Below are positions 9,578 through 20,331 of a stretch of DNA of 64,000 nucleotides, one piece after another (within the stretch, counting starts at the first letter, position 1; the number at the start of each line of letters is the position of its first letter). The notes beneath the pieces are model-generated. The model did not search any database. It was not told the DNA's origin and saw only the letters and a list, made by a program, of their open reading frames with translations. The translations under genes were made by a program, and so were the position numbers. Where the stretch lies: positions 1 to 64,000 of the forward strand of contig NZ_CANLKR010000002.1 of the NCBI RefSeq assembly GCF_947491715.1. Direction: 5' to 3'. This stretch comes from an uncultured Shewanella sp. (GTDB lineage Bacteria > Pseudomonadota > Gammaproteobacteria > Enterobacterales > Shewanellaceae).

Positions 9578-11248
9578 ATGAGTCAAGTGGACACCGAAGT
9601 ACGTCCGAGTAACTTCATTCGTAATATCATTGATGAAGATCTTGAAACGGGTAAGCACACACAAGTGCATACCCGTTTTCCGCCAGAGCCAAATGGCTTT
9701 TTGCATATTGGTCATGCTAAATCAATTTGCCTCAACTTTGGTATTGCACAGGATTATCAAGGTCAATGTAATTTACGTTTTGATGATACTAACCCTGAAA
9801 AAGAAGATATCGATTATGTGCATTCTATTCAGGAAGATGTGCAATGGCTTGGTTTTCAATGGGCAGGAGAGATCCGTTACTCATCAAATTATTTTGATAA
9901 GCTGCACCAATATGCGTTAGAGCTTATTAAGAAAAATTTAGCCTATGTGTGTTTTCTTAACAGTGAAGAAACACGTGAGTACAGAGGGACGTTAAAAGCA
10001 CCGGGTAAAAACAGTCCTTATCGTGATACCAGTGTTGAAGAAAACTTAGCCTTATTTGAAAAAATGCGCCTGGGTGAATTCAAAGAAGGTGAGTGTGCGC
10101 TGAGGGCGAAAATTGATATGGCCTCGCCTTTTATGTGTATGCGCGATCCCATTATTTATCGGGTGCGTTTTGCCCACCATCATCAAACAGGGGATAAGTG
10201 GTGTATTTATCCCATGTATGATTTCACCCATTGTATTTCAGATGCGATTGAAAATATCACCCATTCATTATGCACATTAGAGTTTCAAGATAACCGACGC
10301 TTGTATGATTGGGTATTAGATCATTTAGATGATTTCAACATTGATAATCGGACTCGCCAATATGAGTTTTCACGATTAAATCTTGAATACACGTTAATGT
10401 CTAAGCGAAAACTTAATGATCTTGTCGTGAATAATGTGGTTACAGGTTGGGATGATGCACGTATGCCGACAATTGCAGGGTTGCGTCGTCGAGGTTATAC
10501 GGCTGCGTCTATCCGTGAGTTTTGTCAGCGTATTGGTGTGACGAAACAAGAAAACATGGTTGAAGTGGCTATGCTTGATGCCTGTATTCGTGAAGAGCTC
10601 AATGAACATGCACCCCGCGCAATGGCTGTGATTAATCCTATTAAAATTATCATCGAGAATTATCCTGAAGATAAAGTCGAAGCGATCATGGCGCCTGTGC
10701 ATCCGAATATTGAAGCAATGGGCAAAAGATCCTTAGCCTTTAGCCGTGAAATTTTTATCGATGCCGATGATTTTCGTGAAGAAGCCAATAAAAAATATAA
10801 GCGTTTAGTGCAAGGGAAAGAAGTGCGCTTACGTAATGCTTATGTGATTAAAGCTGAGCGTTGTGATAAAGACGATGAAGGTAATATTACCACCATTTAT
10901 TGTACTTATGATGCAGATACATTAGGCAAAAACCCAAGTGATGGCCGAAAAGTTAAAGGGGTGATCCACTGGGTTGAAGCCAGTACGGCTCAAAAAGCAG
11001 AGTTTCGATTATATGACAGATTATTTATCGATCCAAATCCTGCTACCAGCGATAATATTGAAGAAGTGCTTAACCCCCATTCACTGGTTATCAAGCAAGG
11101 TGTGGTTGAGGCAAACTTAATCGATGCGGTTGCCGAAAAAGCCTATCAATTTGAACGTGAAGGTTATTTCTGTGCTGATAACAAAGATTCGAATCCTGAG
11201 CATTTAGTGTTTAACTTAACGGTACCGTTAAGAGATTCTTTTGCATAA
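9578..11248 (+). CDS. glnS: glutaminyl-tRNA synthetase
   Basis: Class I synthetase of 556 residues (family about 550) charging tRNA-Gln. The HIGH motif appears as [15 protein letters not shown] near residue 36, and the KMSKS loop as LMSKRKL near 270. The anticodon-binding beta-barrels occupy the C-terminal 200 residues ([13 protein letters not shown]..., VIHWVEAS). GAGAGGA lies 6-8 bases before the ATG. Single gene with its own terminator. Confidence 0.97.
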   Translation: MSQVDTEVRPSNFIRNIIDEDLETGKHTQVHTRFPPEPNGFLHIGHAKSICLNFGIAQDYQGQCNLRFDDTNPEKEDIDYVHSIQEDVQWLGFQWAGEIRYSSNYFDKLHQYALELIKKNLAYVCFLNSEETREYRGTLKAPGKNSPYRDTSVEENLALFEKMRLGEFKEGECALRAKIDMASPFMCMRDPIIYRVRFAHHHQTGDKWCIYPMYDFTHCISDAIENITHSLCTLEFQDNRRLYDWVLDHLDDFNIDNRTRQYEFSRLNLEYTLMSKRKLNDLVVNNVVTGWDDARMPTIAGLRRRGYTAASIREFCQRIGVTKQENMVEVAMLDACIREELNEHAPRAMAVINPIKIIIENYPEDKVEAIMAPVHPNIEAMGKRSLAFSREIFIDADDFREEANKKYKRLVQGKEVRLRNAYVIKAERCDKDDEGNITTIYCTYDADTLGKNPSDGRKVKGVIHWVEASTAQKAEFRLYDRLFIDPNPATSDNIEEVLNPHSLVIKQGVVEANLIDAVAEKAYQFEREGYFCADNKDSNPEHLVFNLTVPLRDSFA

Positions 11249-11263
11249 TTTCAGTCAATAAGA

Positions 11264-11308
11264 TAAAAAACCGACAGCGTAGTATGCATATGGGTTGTCG
11301 GTTTTTTT
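11264..11308 (+). terminator. terminator of glnS
   Basis: AAAACCGACA (11267-11276) pairs with TGTCGGTTTT (11296-11305) around a 19-base loop, followed by T. The A run on the other side may let it also serve the convergent gene. Confidence 0.8.
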
Positions 11309-11348
11309 ATGTCCAAAGGCTTTTCATTCCTGCAAAAGCCTGCATTTG

Positions 11349-11945
11349 TTATTGATAGACAGGCGATAGCCCCCAACTCCATAAAATCGCACTGCTTCCC
11401 ATTAACGCACTTAGCAGTATAAAGCCTGCAGTGAGTACGGATAAAGTGTATACAATACTCTTATCTTCATGAATATTCATGATGATAGGAACGCCTGTAA
11501 ATAACAAATACATAGAATAACTCAGCCCGATGAGGCCTACGATCATAATAAACCAAAGCACGGGGAATAAACTGGCGAAGCCTACCATAAAAATGGGGGT
11601 AGCAGTATAGGCGGCTAGCTCTAAAGATTGAGTATACGTGGGCGTTGCATCAAAGGTTTTGGCCATCCAAAAAATAATATAAGCGAGAATAAATACGCCA
11701 GCAAGTAAGCCAAAATACATGGATAAACTAATAAAAAAGGCACTGCGAACGGTAAAAAAATGTCGCTGACCGATCCCAAGATCCCAGCCGATGTGTGTGG
11801 TGGCAATATAACTACAAATAACGGGAATAAGCGCGATGAGCAAGATATGACTCAGGCTACTTTTAAATGACTCATGGTTTTTTTCTATTGCGTGCCATTC
11901 TTCTTTTGGATGCGTATATAGCCCCATTAAATGATTTAAAATCAT
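11349..11945 (-). CDS. Yip1-family inner membrane protein
   Basis: A 198-residue protein with about five hydrophobic segments, starting MILNHLMGLYTHPKEEW. The N-terminal 'P-x-E-x-W' stretch before the first membrane span is typical of the bacterial Yip1/YohC group (formerly DUF1282). Function is unknown for the family. The start at 11945 is preferred over a GTG nine bases upstream because AAGG lies 8 bases before the ATG. Convergent with glnS. Confidence 0.75.
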   Translation of the reverse strand: MILNHLMGLYTHPKEEWHAIEKNHESFKSSLSHILLIALIPVICSYIATTHIGWDLGIGQRHFFTVRSAFFISLSMYFGLLAGVFILAYIIFWMAKTFDATPTYTQSLELAAYTATPIFMVGFASLFPVLWFIMIVGLIGLSYSMYLLFTGVPIIMNIHEDKSIVYTLSVLTAGFILLSALMGSSAILWSWGLSPVYQ

Positions 11946-12303
11946 GATGCTCACCTTCTGTCTAGCATGTTAAGGATGCTCGTCAAACTGCGATATCTAA
12001 GGGGTGTTACATTACTGGATAAGGCCTTGGACATAGACGAACTTGTTACAGCTCTATGATTATTAATTAAACAAAATGTGATCGATGTCAAGTATTGAGA
12101 TGGGCGAAGTCACGGCGTATTCATATAAATTGGGGTAAGTACCCATATTAAAAGTAGGCTTTTATAAGGCTTATTATTGCGTTAGTGCTACTTAGTGTTT
12201 CCAATAAAATAAAATCAATAAACCTGATTAAGTCATAGGGAAGATGTGTATTTACTGGTAAAATCGCACCTATGTTGCATTACATTCTTGAGATTTTTTA
12301 ACC
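11946..12303. other. divergent intergenic region, no gene seen
   Basis: 358 bases between the Yip1 gene and miaE, which are transcribed away from each other. It must hold both promoters, but no convincing -35/-10 pair or operator stands out. Confidence 0.5.
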
Positions 12304-13143
12304 GTGTCGACTCAATCTTTACTTTCTCCAATCATGGGGTTTTTAAGCTGCAGCACGCCTGAAGCATGGATCCAAAAAGCGGCTTTACCTGAAAACCTGT
12401 CTCAGTTGCTGATTGATCACTGTAATTGTGAGCTCAAAGCGGCTCAAACTGCTATGTTTCTGTTGAGAAAATATGCGGTTGATGCCGATAGCGGCCAGTT
12501 ATTATTGGCTTGGGCGAAGCCTTATGAAGACTTTGTTTATCAAAAAGAGAGGGATATTGGTGAGTTTTTAGCGGGACGAACTCAAAAAAATGAGGCCATA
12601 GGAGAACTGACGCCTAAGGCTAATTTTGCCACTGCGCCAGATTTAATTGCCAAAATGGTACGTTTAATTAAAGAAGAGTTTCATCATTTTGAGCAGGTGT
12701 TAGCATTAATGCATGCTAGGGGCATTGAATATCAAAATATGAATGCAGGTCGTTACGCAAAGGGCATGATGAAACATATTCGCACCTTTGAACCGGCTGC
12801 ATTAGTGGATAAGTTGATTGCAGGGGCCTTTATTGAGGCGCGATCCTGTGAACGTTTTGCCATGTTAGCCCCATATTTAGATGATGAATTGAATAAGTTT
12901 TATGTGTCCCTTTTGCGCTCTGAAGCGCGTCATTATCAAGATTATTTAACTTTAGCTGAAAATATTGCCGAAACCACGTCAACGAAGGTGAACACAAACA
13001 ACTCAAAGAAGGTAAAGCCCTCTGTTAAAGAGGATATTCCATCTCGTATCGCCTTGTTTGCAACAGTAGAAGCTGAATTGATTTCGAGCCCTGATCCTGA
13101 TTTTAAGTTTCACAGTGGGCTTCCAACACAGCTTATGGGGTAA
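12304..13143 (+). CDS. miaE: tRNA 2-methylthio-N6-isopentenyladenosine hydroxylase
   Basis: Hydroxylates the isopentenyl group of ms2i6A37 in tRNA using oxygen. It is a ferritin-like four-helix di-iron enzyme. The ligand pattern is visible: Glu in CNCELKAA, ExxH in EEFHHFEQ, Glu in GAFIEARSCERF and ExxH in RSEARHYQ. The 279 residues exceed the roughly 250-270 of homologues by a C-terminal tail after residue 225. The start is a GTG (MSTQSLLSPIMGF) with a weak ribosome site; an ATG at 12334 would cut into the conserved N-terminus. Confidence 0.92.
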   Translation: MSTQSLLSPIMGFLSCSTPEAWIQKAALPENLSQLLIDHCNCELKAAQTAMFLLRKYAVDADSGQLLLAWAKPYEDFVYQKERDIGEFLAGRTQKNEAIGELTPKANFATAPDLIAKMVRLIKEEFHHFEQVLALMHARGIEYQNMNAGRYAKGMMKHIRTFEPAALVDKLIAGAFIEARSCERFAMLAPYLDDELNKFYVSLLRSEARHYQDYLTLAENIAETTSTKVNTNNSKKVKPSVKEDIPSRIALFATVEAELISSPDPDFKFHSGLPTQLMG

Positions 13144-13228
13144 ATGATGTGAAGCAGTGCACACCAATATGCGCTACTTCTTTGAGTTTATTCGTCGATG
13201 GTTGATTTGGCATAATTGAAGATAATAT

Positions 13229-13253
13229 AGGGCTTTAGAGTAAAGCCCTTTTT
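13229..13253 (+). terminator. terminator of miaE
   Basis: Nine-base stem AGGGCTTTA / TAAAGCCCT with a GAG loop and a T5 run, between the convergent miaE and phosphoesterase genes. Confidence 0.85.
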
Positions 13254-13259
13254 CGCGTG

Positions 13260-14957
13260 CTAACGGGGAAAAGTGAGGGTATTGGTCAAATCGCCAAAAG
13301 GGATTTGATCTCGGGCTATCATTTCTTTCTCTCTTTGTTTGATACCCTCTAATGTTTCTAAATCAAATACACGAGTAATGAGTCGTAATATAGATGCGGT
13401 ATCATATTGAGTATGATCGACGCCACCGTGACGTGAGAAAGGAGAAACCACGAGCGCAGCAATACGAGAACCCGGTCCCCATCTGTCTCCTTTAGGTGGC
13501 GCGACATGATCCCACCAACCGCCATTTTCATCAGTTGTGACAATGACGACCATATTGTCCCACTGAGGGCTTTCTTGTAGTACTTTAAGTGTTCTATCAA
13601 TATGCCTATCACCGGATTCTATTTCGGCGTAACCTGCATGCATATTAAGGTTACCTTGTGGTTTATAGAAGGTCACTGGCGGCAATTTCCCCGCCTCGAC
13701 ATCTTGAAAAAACTTGTTAGTACTGGAGTCATTGCCCAGTCCTGCATCACGTAAACGTTTACTGCGTTCAATAGGATGTTCAGGCCCTTGAGCTTTGAAG
13801 TAATTAAAAGGTTGATGGTGATATTGAAAATTAGGTATTTTAGGGATCCCTGTTGAGTCTTGATATTCATCAATAGTGGCTGACCATGCGCCAGCATACC
13901 AAGCCCAATCAATGTTCTTTTTCGATAGTTTGTCACCGATGTGCTCATGGGTTTGTGGCACTAGCGTATTGGGCTGCTCCCAGTCAGCATAGTCGGGACG
14001 CTTTGGATCGCGGCTCCAACTGGGCCAATAAGGCGGCGACATGGTATTGACGGCATAACCGTCAGGTGTCAAGGCGCTGGGACCAAACTGTGGTGGCCCA
14101 TCCATGGCACTTGCCGGTGAGCTGTCTAATGGTTTTAATCGCGTGTCGTGTGAATCATGGGTCTGAAGTGTGGCTATTTGGGTTTTAGCTGGCGAACTGT
14201 GCACATTGGGATAAAAAGGGACTGTTGCGCTGATTAAATACTGATGGTTGAGAAAGGATCCACCAAATGCACCTTGAAAGAAGTTATCACATAATACAAA
14301 TTCTTTGGCGACATTCCAGAGCCTAAGAGAGTAACGACTTTGCCCATAATGACCCATTGTTAAGGCGCCTGAATCAGCCCAAGCGACAAAATGATCATTT
14401 TTACCGCCATTGATTTGCATTTGATTTTGATAAAAGACATGCCAGAGATCTCTGGTGACAAGGCCAAAAGGTAAATCTTCTCCATTAGGCCCTTTTAAGG
14501 CAAAAGGGGCATTTGGTAAATGGGTTTGGTATTGAACATCGGTAGGGTAATCTACGCCATTGATATTTTGTGGACCGAGCTGCACACAGCCTCCCCATAT
14601 TTCAGGAAGTGTGTCTAAAATATTGCCGTTTCTGTCTTTTTGTTGATATTCTTCAGGTTTCAGAGATGATAATGGTTTCTCAAGGCCTGGGAAATCACTA
14701 AATAGATTATTAAAGCTGCGGTTTTCGGCATAAATAACGACGATATTTTTAACATTCTTTTGTAATGCGTTATTGAGTTCAGCTGTGGTTCGAGATGAAG
14801 GTGTGAGTGCTTGTTTATTATCTTTATTACTATCTTTATTACTGGCATAAGCACTTAAGGATGCCCCTGCGCCGATTGCCGCAACACCGGTTAAGAAACG
14901 TCGGCGGCTGATACTATTGGATGTTTTATTAGAGGAGGGATTTTTAGGATCAGTCAT
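13260..14957 (-). CDS. Tat-exported phosphoesterase (acid phosphatase / phospholipase C family)
   Basis: A 565-residue exported hydrolase of the alkaline-phosphatase-like phosphoesterase family (bacterial phospholipase C and AcpA-type acid phosphatases). The N-terminus carries a twin-arginine signal, SISRRRFLTGVAAIGAG. NIVVIYAENRSFNNLF near residue 72 is the metal/nucleophile region of this family (ENRSFD/N). Later motifs are VIVTTDENGGWWDHV and GSRIAALVVSPFSR. The substrate, a phospholipid or a phosphomonoester, cannot be told from sequence. Stands alone, convergent with miaE. Confidence 0.85.
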   Translation of the reverse strand: MTDPKNPSSNKTSNSISRRRFLTGVAAIGAGASLSAYASNKDSNKDNKQALTPSSRTTAELNNALQKNVKNIVVIYAENRSFNNLFSDFPGLEKPLSSLKPEEYQQKDRNGNILDTLPEIWGGCVQLGPQNINGVDYPTDVQYQTHLPNAPFALKGPNGEDLPFGLVTRDLWHVFYQNQMQINGGKNDHFVAWADSGALTMGHYGQSRYSLRLWNVAKEFVLCDNFFQGAFGGSFLNHQYLISATVPFYPNVHSSPAKTQIATLQTHDSHDTRLKPLDSSPASAMDGPPQFGPSALTPDGYAVNTMSPPYWPSWSRDPKRPDYADWEQPNTLVPQTHEHIGDKLSKKNIDWAWYAGAWSATIDEYQDSTGIPKIPNFQYHHQPFNYFKAQGPEHPIERSKRLRDAGLGNDSSTNKFFQDVEAGKLPPVTFYKPQGNLNMHAGYAEIESGDRHIDRTLKVLQESPQWDNMVVIVTTDENGGWWDHVAPPKGDRWGPGSRIAALVVSPFSRHGGVDHTQYDTASILRLITRVFDLETLEGIKQREKEMIARDQIPFGDLTNTLTFPR

Positions 14958-15445
14958 GCATTGCCCTTACTGGATATAAAAGAGAATAAATTTACGCAGT
15001 AAAATGAGCATGCCAGATAAGATGGAAAGATAAAATACAGAACAAATAATGAAGCTGTCAGTATTAATGAATAGTATTTAATACTTGTCAGCAGATTTAT
15101 TGAAAACCAATAAATTGAATTTTAATTATTGCATTTATATCAGGTGTTTATGTATTTAATTCTCAGTTCATAGAACAGGAGAATAATATATCAAGGCTTT
15201 ATTATTTATTTTGTGACCTTATCAATAGACCTACATTTATAATACGATATCGTTACTTTTAATTTTAGATATCGATACTTAATTATTACGAAAAGCATTT
15301 TTAGATGACAAAAAGACGATTAAGTTATCAATGTAATTACCCAATTGGCAATATCAAAGGACGATAGTTTTCATATTGGGCAGGCATTAAATGGCATCAA
15401 TACGCGTTAGAAAAGCGTATTGATGAACCGAAAGGTAATAAAAAA
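14958..15445. other. 488-base intergenic region with a perfect 11-bp hairpin
   Basis: No coding frame. It holds the promoter side of the phosphoesterase gene and the 3' side of lpxH. CATCAATACGC (15395-15405) and GCGTATTGATG (15415-15425) form a perfect stem with a 9-base loop. No T run follows on either strand, so it may be a processing or mRNA-stabilising hairpin for the ppiB-lpxH transcript. Confidence 0.5.
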
Positions 15446-16162
15446 TTAATCTATAAAGGGTAATACTTGTAACTCTGCGCCTTCACTTGATAATTTTAAT
15501 ACACTCCCTTGATCGTACCAGTCGCCTACGACAATCCGTCGTTTATTTTGCTTTAGCATATGTATATTGGGTCTGTGTGTATGTCCGTGGATTATAAATT
15601 GGCTTTGTGTGTTAAGTAATAAGGCATCAACCGCACTAGGCTCTACGTCCATAATTGCCTGATTTTTACTTTGATTCACATGTTGGCTATTTTTACGAAT
15701 ATTGAGAGCAATATTATGGCGTGTTTTTTTGGGTAAATGATTATAGATCCATTTGGCCCATGACCAATTTCTAAAGGTTCGAAAACGCTGGTAAGCCTTG
15801 TCTAATGTACAAAGACTGTCACCGTGTAAAAGCACATACTTGTTATCGTAAAGCGTGAGTGGCGTGATTTCAGGAAGTAAAATCATGCCACTGCGTTTGG
15901 CATAGCGTTTACCGATAAGAAAATCACGATTACCATGAATAAAATAAATGGGGAGTGTGGCGGAAATGGTTTTGAGCTTATCGGCGATATTGAGTGCAAA
16001 AGGTTCGGCTAAATCATCCCCGACCCAGACATCAAAAAGATCGCCGAGAATATAGAGTGCATCAGTATCGCTTGTGAGATTATCAAGAAATTGAATAAAA
16101 GCGTTTGTAATATCAGGGCGATCCGCACTTAAATGCAAATCACCCACAAAGAAAGTATGCAT
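15446..16162 (-). CDS. lpxH: UDP-2,3-diacylglucosamine hydrolase
   Basis: Splits UDP-2,3-diacylglucosamine to lipid X in lipid A synthesis, at the inner membrane. It is a calcineurin-like metallophosphoesterase of 238 residues (E. coli 240). Motifs are [26 protein letters not shown] and IHGHTHRPN. The ATG at 16162 matches the family start ([11 protein letters not shown]); an in-frame TTG at 16183 would overlap ppiB. It lies 13 bases after the ppiB stop, so the pair is probably co-transcribed, as in many gammaproteobacteria. Confidence 0.95.
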   Translation of the reverse strand: MHTFFVGDLHLSADRPDITNAFIQFLDNLTSDTDALYILGDLFDVWVGDDLAEPFALNIADKLKTISATLPIYFIHGNRDFLIGKRYAKRSGMILLPEITPLTLYDNKYVLLHGDSLCTLDKAYQRFRTFRNWSWAKWIYNHLPKKTRHNIALNIRKNSQHVNQSKNQAIMDVEPSAVDALLLNTQSQFIIHGHTHRPNIHMLKQNKRRIVVGDWYDQGSVLKLSSEGAELQVLPFID

Positions 16163-16175
16163 TAATATTTTATGC

Positions 16176-16667
16176 TTAGGCAATACTGACTTTTTCGATA
16201 ATGACGGCTTCTAAAGGTACATCTTGATGCATGCCTTTATTCCCTGTGCTGACGCCTTTAATTTTATTAACTACGTCCATTCCCGCTTTCACTTCGCCAA
16301 AGACACAATAACCCCAACCTTGTGCATTTTCTGCTTTAAAATCAAGGAAAGTATTGTCGCTAATGTTAATGAAAAATTGTGCAGTCGCAGAATGTGGATC
16401 AGAGGTTCTTGCCATGGCAATACTGCCGATAACGTTTGATAAGCCATTATTGGCTTCGTTTTTAATGGTTTCATTACAGCGTTTTTGGCTCATGTCTTCA
16501 GTAAAGCCCCCACCTTGGATCATGAAGCCATCGATAACACGATGGAAAATCGTACCGTCGTAAAAGCCATCTTTGGCGTAATTGAGAAAGTTCTCAACAG
16601 TAGCAGGTGCTTTTTCACCGTTCAAATTTAGCTGAATATCACCGTGGTTTGTGTGAAGTGTGATCAT
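16176..16667 (-). CDS. ppiB: cytosolic peptidyl-prolyl cis-trans isomerase B (cyclophilin)
   Basis: Cyclophilin of 163 residues (E. coli PpiB 164) with no signal peptide, so cytosolic. It shows [15 protein letters not shown] and [21 protein letters not shown], which contain the catalytic Arg, Phe and Gln of cyclophilins. AGAGAA lies about 6 bases before the ATG. First gene of a ppiB-lpxH unit, divergent from cysS. Confidence 0.96.
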   Translation of the reverse strand: MITLHTNHGDIQLNLNGEKAPATVENFLNYAKDGFYDGTIFHRVIDGFMIQGGGFTEDMSQKRCNETIKNEANNGLSNVIGSIAMARTSDPHSATAQFFINISDNTFLDFKAENAQGWGYCVFGEVKAGMDVVNKIKGVSTGNKGMHQDVPLEAVIIEKVSIA

Positions 16668-16906
16668 GATTTTTCTCTATGTTTGCACAAAATGCGCAGA
16701 TAAATAAGGGTAAATAGTCGTGTGATTCTAACCTAATTGCTTTAACGCATAAAGTCTTGAATGAAATAAAGAGAAGCGAATAATACAAGTTTACTGCTTG
16801 TGATCGCATTTTTTGTTCTTTGTGTGTGAAAACAAGCTGGAAGCCCTTTCTAGGCGATGGTAGACTGACTCCTTTAAACCCTATCTGGATCGTGAAGAGA
16901 AAAGCA

Positions 16907-18286
16907 ATGTTGAAGCTATACAATAGTCTGACCCGCCAAAAAGAGGAATTTAAGCCAATTGTACCTGGAAAGATTGGTATGTATGTGTGTGGGATCACTA
17001 TTTATGATCTCTGTCATATCGGACATGGTCGAACATTTGTAGCCTTTGACATGATGGTACGTTATTTGCGTTATGCAGGTTTTGACGTGAATTATTTGCG
17101 TAATATTACTGATGTCGATGATAAAATTATCAAACGCGCCAATGAAAATAATGAGAGCTGTGAATCACTCACTGAGCGGCTCATTACAGAAATGCACAGT
17201 GATTTTGATGCATTAAATATGCAACGCCCTGATTTCGAGCCTAGAGCGACATTGCATATTGCTGAAATTATCGAAATGGTAGAAACATTAATTAGTAAAG
17301 ATCATGCTTATGTTGCGACTAATGGCGATGTATTATTCAGTGTGGCTTCTTTTAAAGAATATGGCCGTTTATCTGGACAGGATCTGAGTCAGTTACAAGC
17401 TGGCGCACGTGTTGAAGTGGACGAGACGAAACGTGATCCCATGGATTTTGTGTTGTGGAAAATGTCCAAACCCAGTGAGCCCACGTGGGATTCGCCTTGG
17501 GGAGCGGGTCGCCCTGGTTGGCATATTGAATGTTCTGCAATGAACAGTAAGCATCTAGGAAAACATTTTGATATTCATGGTGGTGGCTCAGATCTGCAAT
17601 TTCCTCACCATGAAAATGAAATTGCGCAATCTTGCTGCGCCCATGATACACCGTATGTGAACTATTGGATGCATTCAGGCATGGTGATGGTTGATAAAGA
17701 AAAAATGTCCAAATCACTCAATAACTTTTTCACCATTCGAGATGTATTGTCTCATTATGATGCAGAAACGGTGCGTTATTTCTTATTGTCTGGTCATTAT
17801 CGCAGTCAACTTAATTATTCAGAAGATAACTTAAAACAATCTAAAGCCGCATTAGCCCGTTTATATACGGCACTTAAAGGGTTAGATTTAACCGTTGAGG
17901 CCGCTGATGATGCTCATTTTGTTGCTAAATTCAACCTGGCGATGAATGATGATTTTAATACACCAGAAGCGTATGCGGTATTGTTTGATCTGGTGCGTGA
18001 GATTAATCGCTTAAAAGAAGTCGACTTAGCGGCAGCGTCTGCTCTTGGTGTCAGTTTGAAGCGTTTAACGGATGTATTAGGTCTATTAAAGCAAGATGTA
18101 GATTCTTACTTTAAAGGTGAAGGCTCTGATGATGAGGTGGCCCAAATTGAAGCGTTTATTGCGCAGCGTAATGAAGCGCGCGCGGCAAAAGATTGGGCGG
18201 CAGCCGATGTGGCTCGTGATGGATTGAATGCCTTAGGGGTAGTGTTAGAAGATGGTCCTGAAGGAACGACTTGGCGTAAAAAATAA
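16907..18286 (+). CDS. cysS: cysteinyl-tRNA synthetase
   Basis: Class I synthetase of 459 residues (E. coli 461) charging tRNA-Cys. The zinc ligand Cys in [10 protein letters not shown] precedes HIGH (CHIGHGRTF), and further zinc ligands are in WHIECSAMN and FPHHENE. The KMSKS loop is [11 protein letters not shown]. The start at 16907 (MLKLYNSL) is supported by GAAGAGA 6-9 bases upstream and by the family start; the open frame extends 87 bases further up without a ribosome site. Confidence 0.97.
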   Translation: MLKLYNSLTRQKEEFKPIVPGKIGMYVCGITIYDLCHIGHGRTFVAFDMMVRYLRYAGFDVNYLRNITDVDDKIIKRANENNESCESLTERLITEMHSDFDALNMQRPDFEPRATLHIAEIIEMVETLISKDHAYVATNGDVLFSVASFKEYGRLSGQDLSQLQAGARVEVDETKRDPMDFVLWKMSKPSEPTWDSPWGAGRPGWHIECSAMNSKHLGKHFDIHGGGSDLQFPHHENEIAQSCCAHDTPYVNYWMHSGMVMVDKEKMSKSLNNFFTIRDVLSHYDAETVRYFLLSGHYRSQLNYSEDNLKQSKAALARLYTALKGLDLTVEAADDAHFVAKFNLAMNDDFNTPEAYAVLFDLVREINRLKEVDLAAASALGVSLKRLTDVLGLLKQDVDSYFKGEGSDDEVAQIEAFIAQRNEARAAKDWAAADVARDGLNALGVVLEDGPEGTTWRKK

Positions 18287-18310
18287 TGTTTGATTTTACG
18301 CTCGCCGACT

Positions 18311-18346
18311 AATAAAAATGCCTGCAATGATGCAGGCATTTTTATT
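18311..18346. terminator. bidirectional terminator between cysS and folD
   Basis: A 16-bp perfect inverted repeat (18311-18326 and 18331-18346) around a 4-base loop, with A and T runs on both sides. It can end both converging transcripts. Confidence 0.92.
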
Positions 18347-18393
18347 AGCAGCTCTTTTAAGCAGGTTAACCACGAATGGTTATTGGATCACGA

Positions 18394-19248
18394 TTAATCG
18401 TGATATTCTTCCGCGGCATATAAGGTGTTATCGAGCAGGCTGGCAATGGTCATTGGACCGACACCACCTGGAACTGGCGTGATCCAAGCTGCATTTTCTT
18501 GTGCGCTATCAAAGGCAACATCACCAACCAGTTTGCCCTCATCGGTGCGATTAATGCCAACATCAATAACAATGGCGCCAGGTTTTATCCAGCTGCCAGG
18601 AATAAAGCCCGGCTTACCGACAGCCACAATGACTAAATCGGCTTGCTTGACTTTTTCCTCTAAATGACGAGTAAAGCGATGACAAGTTGTTGTGGTACAA
18701 CCTGCCAGTAACAGTTCAAGAGTCATTGGACGCCCGACAATGTTAGAGGCTCCTACAATGACGGCGTCCAGTCCAAAGGTATCGATGCCAGTCGATTTTA
18801 TCAGCGTCATAATGCCCATAGGCGTGCAAGAGCGCAGCACTGGAATACGCTGTGCTAAACGGCCGACATTATAAGGGTGGAAACCATCTACATCTTTATC
18901 GGGACGGATACGCTCAATGACTTTGGACTCTTCAACATGTTCAGGAAGGGGGAGCTGCACTAAAATACCATCGATACTGGCATCATCATTACACTTATCG
19001 ATTAAAGCGAGTAAATCAGCTTCACTGGTATCACTGGGTAAATCATAAGAGCGAGAAATGAATCCTACTTCTTCACAGGCTCGTCGCTTATTGTCGACGT
19101 AGACTTGCGAGGCTGGATCCGCGCCAACGAGAATAACGGCTAAACCAGGGATCCGCTGGCCTGCTTTTTTACGGGCAGTGACTTTATCTTTAAGCTGAGT
19201 TCGAATAGATTGGGCGATGGCTTTACCGTCGATAATTTGGGCAGTCAT
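18394..19248 (-). CDS. folD: methylenetetrahydrofolate dehydrogenase / cyclohydrolase
   Basis: Bifunctional one-carbon enzyme interconverting 5,10-methylene-, methenyl- and 10-formyl-tetrahydrofolate, NADP-linked, cytosolic. 284 residues, normal length. Visible motifs are [14 protein letters not shown] with the catalytic Lys, [25 protein letters not shown] (nucleotide-binding) and [11 protein letters not shown]. Single gene, convergent with cysS. Confidence 0.97.
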   Translation of the reverse strand: MTAQIIDGKAIAQSIRTQLKDKVTARKKAGQRIPGLAVILVGADPASQVYVDNKRRACEEVGFISRSYDLPSDTSEADLLALIDKCNDDASIDGILVQLPLPEHVEESKVIERIRPDKDVDGFHPYNVGRLAQRIPVLRSCTPMGIMTLIKSTGIDTFGLDAVIVGASNIVGRPMTLELLLAGCTTTTCHRFTRHLEEKVKQADLVIVAVGKPGFIPGSWIKPGAIVIDVGINRTDEGKLVGDVAFDSAQENAAWITPVPGGVGPMTIASLLDNTLYAAEEYHD

Positions 19249-19553
19249 TGGGGGTTAGATATCCTTTATAGGCCGCAATAATGGAAACGGCGTTATAGTA
19301 GCAGCAGGTGCTGCTTGTGTCATTGATTATAGCGTCAGATTAATTAAGTTTATGACGAATATAATCCAACCACGAAAGATTTCGCGCCCCTAATGTTGAT
19401 AGCCAAGTGAAATGAAGGTGCGAATTGCACTTGGCTATATAGGGGTTATGCAACGACAATGGCGTGGGGTGTTTATTCTATCACCTAACTGATTAAAAAG
19501 AGGCTGGATAGTTGTTAAAATAATCAAGTGAACCTTTCTAATGGAAAAAACCG
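19249..19553. other. intergenic region between folD and the tRNA operon, no gene seen
   Basis: 305 bases between divergent units. It holds GCACTTGGCTAT near 19428 and a near-inverted partner near 19390, but no coding frame and no clear RNA. Confidence 0.4.
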
Positions 19554-19582
19554 TTGACGGACTTTAGGTGAGGGGATAAGAT
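19554..19582 (+). promoter_or_regulatory. promoter of the tRNA operon
   Basis: TTGACG, a 17-base spacer and TAAGAT, followed by the GC-rich GCGCTCC discriminator that is typical of stringently controlled stable-RNA promoters. The first tRNA begins 53 bases on. Confidence 0.8.
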
Positions 19583-19635
19583 GCGCTCCGTTCTCAGCAA
19601 ACAAGTCGTACAGATGGTTTTTGTTTATGCATATT

Positions 19636-19712
<77 letters not shown>

Positions 19713-19783
19713 CATTTTTATTATTTGCATTTATTCGCGAATAATGATTAAAATATTTGATTGTAAATAGTATTTACAACAAA

Positions 19784-19860
19784 GCGCCCGTAGCTCAGTT
19801 GGATAGAGCATCCGCCTTCTAAGCGGATGGCCGCAGGTTCGAATCCTGCCGGGCGTACCA
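19784..19860 (+). tRNA. tRNA-Arg (TCT)
   Basis: 77 bases with CCA. Acceptor GCGCCCG pairs with CGGGCGT (first pair G-U). The anticodon stem TCCGC/GCGGA closes the loop CTTCTAA, giving anticodon TCT. Confidence 0.97.
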
Positions 19861-19867
19861 TTTTTGT

Positions 19868-19944
19868 GGTGATTGTAGCTCAGTTGGTAGAGCCCCGGAT
19901 TGTGATTCCGGTTGTCGTGGGTTCGAGCCCCATCAGTCACCCCA
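19868..19944 (+). tRNA. tRNA-His (GTG)
   Basis: 77 bases including the extra 5' G of tRNA-His and a 3' CCCCA end. The anticodon loop TTGTGAT gives GTG. It lies 7 bases after tRNA-Arg, and all three tRNAs share one promoter and one terminator. Confidence 0.97.
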
Positions 19945-19964
19945 CTTATTCAGTGTTAGAATAC

Positions 19965-19995
19965 AAAAAAGCGATCTCTAATAGATCGCTTTTTT
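19965..19995 (+). terminator. terminator of the tRNA operon
   Basis: Thirteen-base stem AAAAAAGCGATCT / AGATCGCTTTTTT with a 5-base loop. Confidence 0.9.
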
Positions 19996-20146
19996 GTGTC
20001 TAAAATTAAAGTGATTTAAACAAATATACCTGTCTTTTCCCATCTAAACACATTCAGAGCAAACGCGTTACACTGTCTGTTTTTTGACAAAAAATACGCT
20101 GTATTTCAGTTCTGGTTATTAAATGTTTTCCATTTACTGTTGAATT

Positions 20147-20176
20147 TTGTATTTCCAAAGGTTTTGAGTATATAAT
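20147..20176 (+). promoter_or_regulatory. probable promoter of tig
   Basis: TATAAT at 20171-20176 with TTGTAT 18 bases upstream, about 155 bases before the tig start, in the 336-base gap after the tRNA terminator. No other feature was seen in that gap. Confidence 0.55.
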
Positions 20177-20331
20177 ATCGCGTCTTGATATCTATCAATG
20201 AATAAGTGACCAGTGCTAGACGCCAGTCTTTACGGGTAAACTCGTTAGATTAACGGATCAAGAAACGAATATTAGAATGGTTGAATTTTTCGACTGTTTA
20301 AAGGACGTTAGACATATTTCGAGGTAATAAA

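Noticed and set aside
19731..19940. Minus-strand reading frame of 69 codons with MTDGARTHDNRNHN
   Set aside because: It is the antisense of the Arg and His tRNA genes, a frequent false gene call.
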